Source of the DNA: an uncultured Oscillospiraceae bacterium
Lineage (GTDB): Bacteria > Bacillota > Clostridia > Oscillospirales > Oscillospiraceae
DNA: 27,895 bases
Reading direction: 5' to 3'
Assembly (NCBI GenBank): GCA_910588625.1
Contig: CAJUQN010000028.1
Coordinates: 1-27,895 of the forward strand
In this document: piece by piece, positions 21,734 to 27,895 of the stretch
How the letters are laid out: each line of letters opens with the position of its first letter
Numbering within the stretch: the first letter of the stretch is position 1
Program-made: the position numbers and the translations under genes
Notes under the pieces: model-generated
What the model was told of the DNA's origin: nothing
Seen by the model: the letters and a program-made list of their open reading frames with translations, nothing else
Databases searched by the model: none

Positions 21734-21770
21734 AAAGGGAAGCGCCGGCGCCAGCGCTTCCCTTTCTTTT
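21734..21770. terminator. Terminator shared by hemZ and the lipoprotein gene
   Basis: AAAGGGAAGCGC and GCGCTTCCCTTT pair around a CGGCGCCA-type loop, followed by TCTTTT. The two flanking genes converge on it. Confidence 0.88.
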
Positions 21771-21783
21771 ATGTAAACGGAGA

Positions 21784-22446
21784 TTACTTCTTGGTAAACG
21801 CCAGGGGATACAGGCCCATCAGGGAGCTATCCTCCACGCCCTGGCCGGTCAGCGTCAGCTTATCGCCGTCCAGCTCATAGGCCTCCAGGCCGGGGCCCTC
21901 TTCATCGGTCAGGGTCAGGATTCCGTTCTTGGCCGAGAAGGTGCCGCTACTCTCCATGTCGTCGGTGGAGGACATCAGGTTCTCCTTGTCAAACGCGCCG
22001 CCAAAGGTCTCGTCAAAAAATTCGTCCATGGTGGTGCCGGCGGCCTCGAAAAATTCATCCATGGTCATCTCCGGATATTCCTGGGCGACCATATCCTCAA
22101 GATAACTGCTGAAGCCGTTCCGCAGAGTCTCGATAACATGATCGACACTCTTTTCCATGGAGGCCTGGTCGGCGGACAGGGTATAGGTGTCGTCGTCGCG
22201 GAAGGTGAGCGTCAGGGCGACAGAGAAGTCGCTGATGGTGAAGTAGCGCATCAGCTCCTCATCATTGCCTGCGCCGGCCTTCATCTCGTCGTTTATCATG
22301 TCGGTCAGATCAAGGGAGGTCTCCCACTCGCCGATCAGGGCCTCTTTGTCCTTGTTTCCGCCGCACCCTGAACACACCAGCAGAATAGCGCACAACAGGC
22401 TGAGGGCGACCCCCAAAGCCGCGCTCTTACTCAAGTTTTGTTTCAT
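21784..22446 (-). CDS. Putative lipoprotein of unknown function
   Basis: The 220-residue protein begins with a lipoprotein signal peptide: basic start MKQNLSKSAA, hydrophobic core LGVALSLLCAILLV and lipobox-like CSGC, with C28 as likely lipidated residue. The mature part is acidic (many Asp/Glu) and has strand-like segments such as GEWETSLDLTD, SVALTLTFRDDDTYTLSADQ and GTFSAKNGILTLTDEEG, which read like a small beta-barrel. Two similar segments, TMDEFFEAAG and TMDEFFDETFGG, lie in tandem. It would be anchored on the outer face of the membrane. It is a single-gene unit with its own promoter. Confidence 0.82.
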   Translation of the reverse strand: MKQNLSKSAALGVALSLLCAILLVCSGCGGNKDKEALIGEWETSLDLTDMINDEMKAGAGNDEELMRYFTISDFSVALTLTFRDDDTYTLSADQASMEKSVDHVIETLRNGFSSYLEDMVAQEYPEMTMDEFFEAAGTTMDEFFDETFGGAFDKENLMSSTDDMESSGTFSAKNGILTLTDEEGPGLEAYELDGDKLTLTGQGVEDSSLMGLYPLAFTKK

Positions 22447-22523
22447 GACGTTTCATTCCTCTTTCCATCAAAAATAGTTCCGGCTGTCCGGTCCGCTACT
22501 TCCGGCCTGGGCAACCAGAAAAC

Positions 22524-22552
22524 ATTTTACAATGTTGATTTTTATTTGTCAA
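22524..22552 (-). promoter_or_regulatory. Promoter of the lipoprotein gene
   Basis: On the minus strand TTGACA (complement at 22547-22552), 17-bp spacer and TAAAAT (22524-22529). It is divergent from the rplU promoter, with the two -35 boxes about 30 bases apart. Confidence 0.85.
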
Positions 22553-22583
22553 TGGAGAAGAGGTAAAACTATTAAAACAGCCC

Positions 22584-22612
22584 TTGACATGGGGGAAACA
22601 GACTGATATACT
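22584..22612 (+). promoter_or_regulatory. rplU operon promoter
   Basis: TTGACA (22584-22589), 17-bp spacer and TATACT (22607-22612). Confidence 0.9.
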
Positions 22613-22711
22613 ATCAGAGCCGCTTTGAATGGGTGTGGTATGTCCACAGCGAAGAGGGACGCGCTCCCCGCCCCCGACAGCGAGCCCGTAATTAAGGAAA
22701 GGAGTGCAGAT
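22613..22711 (+). promoter_or_regulatory. 5' leader of the rplU operon
   Basis: About 90 untranslated bases separate the promoter from rplU. Firmicutes often carry an L21-binding leader here. I see GC-rich segments able to pair (GGGACGCGC / GCGAGCCC region) but cannot confirm the known L21-leader fold by eye. Confidence 0.4.
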
Positions 22712-23023
22712 ATGCACGCGATCATCGAGACCGGCGGCAAGCAGTACAAGGTGGCCGAGGGCGACACCCTCTACATCGAGAAGCTGAATGTGGAAGCCGG
22801 AGAGACCGTCACCTTTGACAAGGTGCTGGCCGTCCTGGACGGCGACAGCGCCAAGTTCGGCGCCCCCACTGTGGACGGCGCCTCCGTCACCGCCAACGTG
22901 GTGAAGAACGGCAAGGGCAAGAAGGTGCTGGTGTTCAAGTACAAGCCCAAAAAGAACTACCGCCGCCGTCAGGGCCATCGTCAGCCCTACACCAAGGTGG
23001 AGATCACCAAGGTCAACGCCTAA
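22712..23023 (+). CDS. rplU: 50S ribosomal protein L21
   Basis: The 103-residue protein starts MHAIIETGGKQYKVAEGDTL and ends with the RNA-binding segment KPKKNYRRRQGHRQPYTKVE plus ITKVNA. It is a component of the large ribosomal subunit, with standard length. ATG 22712 follows AAGGAAAGGAG. The reading frame is open upstream, but the family start is clear. First gene of rplU-prp-rpmA. Confidence 0.97.
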   Translation: MHAIIETGGKQYKVAEGDTLYIEKLNVEAGETVTFDKVLAVLDGDSAKFGAPTVDGASVTANVVKNGKGKKVLVFKYKPKKNYRRRQGHRQPYTKVEITKVNA

Positions 23024-23035
23024 GAGGGATTGGCG

Positions 23036-23383
23036 ATGACCACCGTCACCTTCCACAGTGCGCAAGGCCGCATCGACGGCTTCGTGGTGGAGGGCCACAG
23101 CGGGTACGCAGAAGAGGGCTCAGACATTGTCTGCGCTGCTATCTCCGCCGCCGTGGGGTTCACCGAGTGCACCATCAATGAGGTGCTGGGCCTGGGGGCC
23201 CCGGTGAAGGCCCAGGAAAAGGATGCCCGCATCTCCCTCAAGCTCCCCAACGGGCTGGGCGAGGAGAACGAATATACTTGTCAGAACCTTCTGACGGGCA
23301 TGATGGTCTACCTCCAGGCCATGGGGTCGGAATATCCCGAAAATCTCATCGTCCTGCTGGACGATGATGATGACGAGGACTGA
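23036..23383 (+). CDS. prp: Ribosomal-processing cysteine protease Prp
   Basis: From ATG 23036, after AGAGGGAT, the product has 115 residues. The catalytic pair is H21 in EGHSGYAEEGSD and C33 in IVCAAISAAV, the hallmark of Prp. A very acidic tail (LLDDDDDED) ends the chain. Prp removes the N-terminal extension of ribosomal protein L27, whose gene follows 42 bases downstream and carries exactly such an extension. A TTG at 23030 is in frame but overlaps the ribosome binding site. Confidence 0.95.
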   Translation: MTTVTFHSAQGRIDGFVVEGHSGYAEEGSDIVCAAISAAVGFTECTINEVLGLGAPVKAQEKDARISLKLPNGLGEENEYTCQNLLTGMMVYLQAMGSEYPENLIVLLDDDDDED

Positions 23384-23425
23384 GGTCCCCGCTTTCAACC
23401 TTTAACAGAAAGGACGGAAACGACT

Positions 23426-23710
23426 ATGCTGAAGCTCAACATCCAGTTCTTCGCCCATAAGAAGGGCGGCGGCTCCACCAAGAACGGCCGTGACTCCCAG
23501 GCCAAGCGTCTGGGCGTGAAGCGGGCCGACGGCCAGTTCGTGCTGGCGGGCAATATCCTGGTGCGCCAGCGCGGCACCCACATCCACCCCGGCGTCAACG
23601 TGGGCAAGGGCAGCGACGACACCCTGTTCGCCCTCAAGGACGGCAAGGTGAAGTTCGAGCGCCTGGGCAAGGACCGTAAGCAGGTCTCCATCGTGGAGAT
23701 CGCGCAGTAA
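23426..23710 (+). CDS. rpmA: 50S ribosomal protein L27 with Prp-cleavable N-terminus
   Basis: The 94-residue protein begins MLKLNIQFFAHKKGGGSTKN. Bacteria with Prp carry this extension, and cleavage after the FFA exposes the H-K-K-G start that reaches the peptidyl-transferase centre. The core (RLGVKRADGQFVLAGNILVR, then TLFALKDGKVKFERLG) is typical L27. AGAAAGGAC lies before ATG 23426. A terminator follows. Confidence 0.97.
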   Translation: MLKLNIQFFAHKKGGGSTKNGRDSQAKRLGVKRADGQFVLAGNILVRQRGTHIHPGVNVGKGSDDTLFALKDGKVKFERLGKDRKQVSIVEIAQ

Positions 23711-23721
23711 AATTTGCCTGG

Positions 23722-23756
23722 AAAGCCGCAAACGGGGGACCGTTTGCGGCTTTTTT
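23722..23756 (+). terminator. Terminator after rpmA
   Basis: AAGCCGCAAACGG, GGGA loop, CCGTTTGCGGCTT and a six-T run. It separates rpmA from the Ada-like gene and obgE. Confidence 0.93.
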
Positions 23757-23776
23757 GTTCAAAATGGGGGATCATA

Positions 23777-24055
23777 ATGTATAAACTCATTGGCCCTGAT
23801 GGCAAAGAGTATTTATCTGAGGAGAAGGGAACGCTGGGCGGAAACAAATCCACAAAAGTGTATGGCCGCTTGGACTGCCCTACTGCGCTGAGATATATCG
23901 CAAAAGGACAATATGTAAAGAATCGGGTGTTTTTTAAGGATGAGGCGATAGCCTTGGCTGCTGGTTACGTCCCATGCGGGCATTGTATGAGGGAAAAGTA
24001 TAAGCAATACCTTGAGAATAAAGAAGAATACCTGAAAAGGTTCGGAAATCAATAG
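23777..24055 (+). CDS. Ada-like metal-binding domain protein
   Basis: From ATG 23777 the product has 92 residues beginning MYKLIGPDGKEYLSEEKGTL. The central part reads YGRLDCPTALRYIAKGQYVK, then RVFFKDEAIALAAGYVPCGH and CMREKYKQYL. This resembles the zinc-binding N-terminal domain of Ada-type DNA alkylation repair proteins (x-C-P-x-A, RVFFxDExxAxAAGYxPCxxC), with C-G-H-C and an earlier Cys as likely metal ligands. Only three Cys are seen where Ada uses four, so His may be the fourth. No methyltransferase or AraC domain is attached. The gene is AT-rich and sits between the rpmA terminator and obgE. Confidence 0.72.
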   Translation: MYKLIGPDGKEYLSEEKGTLGGNKSTKVYGRLDCPTALRYIAKGQYVKNRVFFKDEAIALAAGYVPCGHCMREKYKQYLENKEEYLKRFGNQ

Positions 24056-24064
24056 GAGGTCTTT

Positions 24065-25348
24065 ATGGCCAATCAATTCATCGACACCGCCCGCATCACC
24101 GTCCGGGCGGGCAGCGGCGGCAACGGCGTGGTGGCCTTCCACCGGGAAAAGTATGTGGCCTCCGGCGGCCCCGACGGCGGCGACGGCGGCCGGGGCGGAG
24201 ATATCATCCTGCGGGTGGACCCTCATATGTCCACCCTGATGGATTTCCGCTATAAACGCAAGTACACCGCTGAGAACGGCAAAGACGGCCAGGGCAAGCG
24301 GTGCTCCGGCAAGGACGGGAACGATTTGGTCATCCGCGTCCCCAAGGGCACGGTGGTCCGGGACCTGGAGACAAAGGAGATCATCTGCGATATGTCCGGG
24401 GAGGAGGACTTCGTGCTGGCAAGGGGGGGCAACGGCGGCTGGGGCAACCAGCACTTCGCCACCCCCACCCGCCAGGCGCCCCGGTTCGCCAAGGCGGGAC
24501 TGCCGGGGCAGTACCGGGAAGTTCTGTTGGAGCTGAAGCTGCTGGCCGACGTGGGGCTGGTAGGCTTCCCCAACGTGGGCAAGTCCACCCTGCTCAGTGT
24601 GGTCACCCGGGCCCAGCCCAAAATCGCAAATTATCACTTCACCACCCTCTCCCCCAACCTGGGCGTGGTGGCCATAGACGAGGGGACGTCCTTCGTGCTG
24701 GCCGACATTCCCGGCATCATCGAGGGTGCGGCGGACGGCGCGGGCCTGGGCCACGATTTCCTGCGCCATGTGGACCGCTGCCGCCTGCTCATCCATGTGG
24801 TGGACGTGTCCGGCTCCGAGGGCCGGGACCCGGTGGCCGACTTTGACGCCATCTGTGAGGAGCTCCAGCGCTGGTCGCCGGAGCTGGCCTCCCGGCGGAT
24901 GTTGGTTGCGGCCAATAAGGTGGACATTATGGAGGACCCCGAACTGCTGGCAAGGCTCCGCCAATATGTGGAGGCCAAGGGCTGTCCCCTGTTTGAGCTG
25001 TCCGCCGCCACCCACCAGGGGACAAAAGAGCTGATGTACGCGGCGGCGGCGGAGCTGGCCGACCTTCCCCCTGTCATCGTGTTCGAGCCCACCTATGTGG
25101 AGCGGCCTTCGGAGGTGGACACCTCTGAGGCGCTGGAGATTGAGCAGGACGAGGACGGCGCCTGGCTGGTGGACGGCCCGTGGCTGCGACAGTTGATGGC
25201 AAACGTGAACTTCTCCGACTACGAAAGCCGCAACTGGTTCGAGCGGCGGCTGAGGGACGCGGGGGTGTACCAACAGCTGGAGGATCTGGGCGTACAGGAC
25301 GGGGACACCGTCTGCCTGTATAATTTAGAGTTTGAATATCAGCGGTAA
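24065..25348 (+). CDS. obgE: Obg family GTPase ObgE/CgtA
   Basis: The 427-residue GTPase acts in large-subunit assembly and stress control. The N-terminal glycine-rich Obg domain covers residues 1-158 (ITVRAGSGGNGVVAFHREKY, GPDGGDGGRGGD). The G domain has P-loop GFPNVGKST (167-175), switch II ADIPGIIEGAADGAGLGHDF, and NKVD for guanine binding. The C-terminal OCT domain ends YNLEFEYQR. An AGGAGGT site lies before ATG 24065. In relatives it follows rpmA directly; here the Ada-like gene intervenes. Confidence 0.96.
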   Translation: MANQFIDTARITVRAGSGGNGVVAFHREKYVASGGPDGGDGGRGGDIILRVDPHMSTLMDFRYKRKYTAENGKDGQGKRCSGKDGNDLVIRVPKGTVVRDLETKEIICDMSGEEDFVLARGGNGGWGNQHFATPTRQAPRFAKAGLPGQYREVLLELKLLADVGLVGFPNVGKSTLLSVVTRAQPKIANYHFTTLSPNLGVVAIDEGTSFVLADIPGIIEGAADGAGLGHDFLRHVDRCRLLIHVVDVSGSEGRDPVADFDAICEELQRWSPELASRRMLVAANKVDIMEDPELLARLRQYVEAKGCPLFELSAATHQGTKELMYAAAAELADLPPVIVFEPTYVERPSEVDTSEALEIEQDEDGAWLVDGPWLRQLMANVNFSDYESRNWFERRLRDAGVYQQLEDLGVQDGDTVCLYNLEFEYQR

Positions 25349-25358
25349 GTTCAAGGGC

Positions 25359-25410
25359 CTTCCTTTTTTCTTTATAAAGAAAAAAGGAAGCGAAAAAAGA
25401 AATTTTATGG
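25359..25410 (+). repeat. Interspersed hairpin repeat, copy D, with a perfect 32-bp palindrome
   Basis: CTTCCTTTTTTCTTTA and its complement TAAAGAAAAAAGGAAG form a perfect palindrome at 25359-25390, followed by CGAAAAAAGAAATTTTATGG. It shares the hairpin-then-AAAAAAGAAA..TTTTA plan with copy C at 19220. It lies 11 bases after the obgE stop in sense orientation. Confidence 0.7.
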
Positions 25411-25440
25411 GCCTGTCCATACGGACAGGCCCTCTTTTAT
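25409..25440. terminator. Terminator shared by obgE and the convergent unknown gene
   Basis: GGGCCTGTCC, ATAC loop, GGACAGGCCC, then TCTTTTAT. It lies at the 3' end of both obgE and the minus-strand gene. Confidence 0.9.
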
Positions 25441-25748
25441 CTTTTTGGAATGCTGATGGGATAGGCCCAGCCCAGAATCAGGTTCTTAGGATAGTTGACC
25501 CATGCACCGTCCAAGGTATGATGAGAATAAACGCCGTTTTCATAGGCAAAAAAGTCAAAAGCAATTTCATCCATGAAGGGATCGTAAAATTTTAGAAGGA
25601 CGTAGCGGGCGTTTTGCGGCGGCGTATCCGGAGAGCGCCAGGGTATGATAGTGACCTCGTCCATGTTCTGAATCCCCAAAATATCCATTAGCTCCTTCTC
25701 CCGGCCTGCGTCGTATAAAAGCTGCTCCGTGCCGTTCCATATCCGCAT
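25437..25748 (-). CDS. Unknown protein divergent from an XRE regulator (103 aa)
   Basis: From ATG 25748, after AAGGTGG, the product has 103 residues beginning MRIWNGTEQLLYDAGREKEL. It continues MDILGIQNMDEVTIIPWRSP and RYVLLKFYDPFMDEIAFDFF, ending with the aromatic NLILGWAYPIS region. It is soluble, rich in Tyr/Trp/Phe, with no signal or membrane segment. I do not recognise it. Its promoter is TTGTCA (complement 25819-25824), 17 bp, TATACT (25796-25801). Two matched operators flank this promoter, so the divergent XRE protein very likely represses it. Confidence 0.65.
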   Translation of the reverse strand: MRIWNGTEQLLYDAGREKELMDILGIQNMDEVTIIPWRSPDTPPQNARYVLLKFYDPFMDEIAFDFFAYENGVYSHHTLDGAWVNYPKNLILGWAYPISIPKR

Positions 25749-25765
25749 GACAATTCCCACCTTAA

Positions 25766-25837
25766 TGACATTAAGTAAATGTCAAATTTAATGTTAGTAT
25801 AGCATAAACTCTCTTTAATGACAATTACTGAATGTCA
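25766..25837. promoter_or_regulatory. Two 19-bp operator-like palindromes between divergent genes
   Basis: Site 1: TGACATT-AAGTA-AATGTCA (25766-25784), perfect arms. Site 2: TGACAAT-TACTG-AATGTCA (25819-25837), one mismatch. They are 53 bases apart, about five DNA turns, on the same face. Site 2 overlaps the -35 of the minus-strand gene and site 1 lies just downstream of its start point. Confidence 0.8.
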
Positions 25838-25851
25838 AAGAGGGTGGAAAT

Positions 25852-26097
25852 ATGTTCAAGAATAAAAACCCGGACGGCACATTGAACCTGTGCGGAAAAA
25901 ATGTAGCCCGCTTGCGGATGGCTATGCGGCCGAAGGTATCTCAAAACAAGTTGGCAGGTCAATTACAGCTGGCCGGGCTGGACCTGGAGAAAAACGCCGT
26001 CCAGCGCATTGAGAGCGGAGAGCGTTTTGTGACGGATATCGAGTTGAAAAAGCTGGCGCAGGTGCTGGATGTTTCCACAGACGAGCTGCTCCGCTAA
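25852..26097 (+). CDS. XRE-family helix-turn-helix regulator
   Basis: The 81-residue protein is a lone Cro/CI-type DNA-binding domain. GKNVARLRMAMRPKVSQNKL and AGQLQLAGLDLEKNAVQRIE include the two HTH helices; ESGERFVTDIELKKLAQVLD and VSTDELLR complete the five-helix bundle. ATG 25852 follows AGAGGGTGG. Two palindromic operators upstream suggest repression of itself and of the divergent gene. Short XRE proteins of this kind also occur as antitoxins, so the pair could be a toxin-antitoxin-like unit; no known toxin motif is visible in the partner. Confidence 0.85.
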   Translation: MFKNKNPDGTLNLCGKNVARLRMAMRPKVSQNKLAGQLQLAGLDLEKNAVQRIESGERFVTDIELKKLAQVLDVSTDELLR

Positions 26098-26132
26098 AAA
26101 GGGAGCCTGTTCATCCGAACAGGCTCCTTTTT
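26096..26132. terminator. Terminator between the XRE gene and the ClC gene
   Basis: GGAGCCTGTTC, ATCC loop, GAACAGGCTCC, flanked by an A-run and a T-run, for convergent genes. Confidence 0.92.
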
Positions 26133-26137
26133 CATCT

Positions 26138-27412
26138 CTATATATTTTTCGACTTCCGATATTGCTCGTCCAGCCGGGCTTCCAGCTTGGAATAGACCAG
26201 CTTCTGGCCGCTGTACAGGGAATAATGCCCGCTGAGCAGGAAGCTGAGGGCGCAGGCCAGGGCGAAGAAGGGCAATCCGCCTCCTCCAAAAAGCTCAATA
26301 GCCAAAAAGATGGAGGCCAGCGGACAGTTTACCACGCCGCAGAACAGGGCGATCATGGAGATGGCCGCACCAAAGGCCGGATCCAGCCCGAACAGCGGCC
26401 CCACGGCGCACCCGAAGGTGGAGCCGATAAACAGCGTGGGCACGATCTCCCCACCCCGGAAGCCCGCACCAAGGGTGAGGGCGGTAAACAGCATCTTCAG
26501 CGCAAAGGCCCAGGGGACGTGGACCTCTCCCTCCACTGCCAGCTCGATGATGTTGCCGCCCGCGCCGTTGTAGTCGCCGCTGCCCTCAATGATGGTGAGG
26601 ATAATAACAAAAGCCGCGCCCGCCAGCGCCCGCAGGTACTGGTTGGGGATGTACTTTTTATACAGGCGTCCCGCCGCGTGCATGAGGGCGCAGAAAGCGA
26701 TGGACACCAGCGCCGCCAGGATGGACAGTCCTCCGCACCGGAGCATGGAAACAGGGCCCATTTCCGGCACGCCTAGTAAATGGTAGGATTCCGCAGGCAG
26801 GCCCAGATACCGGGGGATGGAATTGGCTACCAGCGCGGACATCAGGCAGGGGAAGAGCGCAGAGTAGTGCATATGCCCCACATTCACCACCTCCAGGCTG
26901 AACACGGTGGCGGTGACAGGGGTGCCAAACAGGGCGGAAAACAGCCCGGCCATGCCGCATTGGATAATGGTGTTCAAATTTTTTTCTCCCAGGCGGAGCA
27001 TCCGGCCAATGCCCTCGGAGAGACTGCCGCCGATCTGAAGCGCAGCCCCCTCCCGTCCAGCGCTGCCGCCGGTCAGGTGGGTGAGCACGGACCCCAGAAA
27101 GATCAGCGGGGCCAGCCGCACCGGCGGCCGGGTCTCCCCCCGGACGCTGGCGATAATCTGATTGGTGCCGCTGTCATTTTCCAGGCCTGCGGCGCGGTAG
27201 CTCCACACAATGACAAGGCCCGCGATGGGCATACAGAACAGCAGCCAGGGGTGGGCGGCGCGCAGAGCGGCGGCCTGAGCCACACACCAGGTAAAGGCCG
27301 CCCCAGCCCCGCCGCAGGCCAGCCCCGCCAGCCCCGCCAGCAGCAGCCACTGGAGCAGTGCCCGGGCGGAAGGCAGCGCGGCCAGCAGCCGCGCCTTGAG
27401 TTTTTCCGTCAT
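26138..27412 (-). CDS. ClC-family anion channel/transporter, probably fluoride type
   Basis: From ATG 27412, after GGAGG, the product has 424 residues and about ten or more hydrophobic segments. ClC landmarks: GGSAGREGAALQIGG with gating E121 in GREG(A); GGEIVPTLFIGSTFG (320-334) in place of GGxFxP; NCPLASIFLAIELFGG. The usual GSGIP selectivity motif is replaced by NDSGTNQ (79-85). Together with THLTGGSAGREG and GGEIVP, this reads like the fluoride-exporting CLC-F branch as I recall it. It would protect the cytoplasm by fluoride/proton exchange, but chloride transport cannot be excluded. No fluoride riboswitch fits in the short leader. Confidence 0.85.
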   Translation of the reverse strand: MTEKLKARLLAALPSARALLQWLLLAGLAGLACGGAGAAFTWCVAQAAALRAAHPWLLFCMPIAGLVIVWSYRAAGLENDSGTNQIIASVRGETRPPVRLAPLIFLGSVLTHLTGGSAGREGAALQIGGSLSEGIGRMLRLGEKNLNTIIQCGMAGLFSALFGTPVTATVFSLEVVNVGHMHYSALFPCLMSALVANSIPRYLGLPAESYHLLGVPEMGPVSMLRCGGLSILAALVSIAFCALMHAAGRLYKKYIPNQYLRALAGAAFVIILTIIEGSGDYNGAGGNIIELAVEGEVHVPWAFALKMLFTALTLGAGFRGGEIVPTLFIGSTFGCAVGPLFGLDPAFGAAISMIALFCGVVNCPLASIFLAIELFGGGGLPFFALACALSFLLSGHYSLYSGQKLVYSKLEARLDEQYRKSKNI

Positions 27413-27448
27413 AGGGAGTCCTCCCTCTTCTCGCATTTCACAGGTTCC

Positions 27449-27476
27449 ATTATACCAGCGCTGTCAAGGCGGTAAA
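27449..27476 (-). promoter_or_regulatory. Promoter of the ClC gene
   Basis: On the minus strand TTTACC (complement 27471-27476), 16-bp spacer and TATAAT (27449-27454); the leader is only about 30 bases. A TTGACA also lies seven bases before the -10 but is too close to serve as its -35. Confidence 0.6.
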
Positions 27477-27550
27477 ATTCCCGAATTATGGGAAAGCGAG
27501 AGGGCTGGAGCGGCCTAGACCTGCCATTTTGACGAAGGAGGACCAAAAAA

Positions 27551-27570
27551 GTTTGAAAAATTTTTCACAA
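27551..27570. promoter_or_regulatory. Rex-like palindrome upstream of gap
   Basis: GTTTGAAAAATTTTTCACAA is a 20-bp pseudo-palindrome with a perfect 14-base core (TGAAAAATTTTTCA). It resembles the TTGTGAAA...TTTCACAA sites bound by the NADH-sensing repressor Rex in Firmicutes. It lies just upstream of the gap promoter. Confidence 0.5.
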
Positions 27571-27576
27571 TTTCTC

Positions 27577-27605
27577 TTCCCTTTAGGCCGCGGTTAGAGT
27601 ATAAT
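27577..27605 (+). promoter_or_regulatory. gap promoter
   Basis: TATAAT at 27600-27605 with a weak -35 (TTCCCT, 27577-27582) at 17 bp. The leader is about 42 bases. Confidence 0.6.
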
Positions 27606-27653
27606 AATACCGCGCAAACCAGGCCCTACCATAATTTATAAGGAGTGATACCA

Positions 27654-27895
27654 ATGAGCATCAAAGTAGGTATTAACGGTTTTGGCCGCATCGGCCGCAT
27701 GGTTTTCCGTGCCAGTGTGAACCACCCCGAGATCGAGATCGTGGGCATCAATGACCTGTGCCCCGCCGATTACCTGGCTTATATGCTGAAGTATGACACC
27801 ATGCACGGCAAGTTCGACGGCGAGGTCTCCTCCACCGAGAACTCCATCGTGGTCAACGGCAAGTCCATCCCCATCTTCGCCGAGCGCGACCCCAA
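27654..27895 (+). CDS. gap: Glyceraldehyde-3-phosphate dehydrogenase, 5' part
   Basis: The gene runs off the window after 80 codons. The N-terminus MSIKVGINGFGRIGRMVFRA has the NAD-binding GINGFGRIGR motif, followed by VGINDLCPADYLAYMLKYDT and MHGKFDGEV, typical of class I GAPDH. The active-site Cys lies beyond the window. The enzyme makes 1,3-bisphosphoglycerate and NADH in glycolysis. AAGGAG precedes ATG 27654. A Rex-like palindrome upstream suggests redox control. Confidence 0.95.
   Translation, partial: MSIKVGINGFGRIGRMVFRASVNHPEIEIVGINDLCPADYLAYMLKYDTMHGKFDGEVSSTENSIVVNGKSIPIFAERDP

Noticed and set aside
23813..25273. A 486-codon minus-strand ORF opposite obgE
   Set aside because: It is antisense to a full-length Obg GTPase and spans the neighbouring Ada-like gene; shadow ORF.
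27413..27500. Fluoride riboswitch ahead of the ClC gene
   Set aside because: The leader after the likely start point is about 30 bases and lacks the conserved riboswitch core; no pseudoknot-forming segments are seen.

Overview
The window looks like a GC-rich, Gram-positive Firmicutes chromosome, most likely a gut Oscillospiraceae/Clostridia relative (Flavonifractor/Intestinimonas-like). This placement is inferred from protein flavour, the Prp/L27 pair, RemB and sigma-A promoters with 17-bp spacers; no 16S gene is present. The window spans the probable replication origin. Left of about 14 kb the core genes lie on the minus strand (dnaA, dnaN, yaaA, recF, remB, gyrB, gyrA). Right of about 16.1 kb they lie on the plus strand (rpmH, rnpA, yidD, yidC, jag and onward). 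This is the divergent layout expected around oriC.

Region by region. Positions 1-1263: the tail of an unrecognised gene, a small divergent pair (acidic small protein and ribbon-helix-helix regulator), rnhA and a small membrane protein. Positions 1435-5838: a degraded HK97-type prophage on the minus strand. It keeps a truncated nuclease-like ORF, a portal fragment, the prohead protease joined to the capsid N-terminus, XkdX, XhlA-like and membrane/holin proteins, two short tail-associated proteins, and a gene resembling the Acb2/Tad1 family of cyclic-nucleotide-binding anti-defence proteins. Its upstream edge coincides with an 87-bp imperfect inverted repeat. Positions 6035-6262: an XRE-type regulator. 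Positions 6296-13951: gyrA, gyrB, a tiny ORF, remB, recF, yaaA and dnaN. Positions 13952-14453: candidate oriC with degenerate DnaA-box-like sites, followed by dnaA.

Positions 16119-19215: the rpmH-rnpA-yidD-yidC-jag cluster (ribosome, tRNA processing, membrane insertion, RNA binding). Then a short coiled-coil protein, an MBL-fold hydrolase and HemZ; a minus-strand lipoprotein; and rplU-prp-rpmA followed by an Ada-like zinc-domain gene and obgE. Next come a divergent unknown-gene/XRE module with two matching palindromic operators, a ClC-family transporter that looks fluoride-type, and the 5' end of gap with a Rex-like palindrome upstream.

The observations most worth following up are: the anti-defence-like gene preserved in the phage remnant; non-standard residues at the quinolone-contact positions of both GyrA and GyrB; a DnaA recognition helix with His where Asp is usual, next to an origin lacking clear consensus boxes; four related short interspersed hairpin repeats at operon boundaries; and the autoregulated divergent module at 25.4-26.1 kb.
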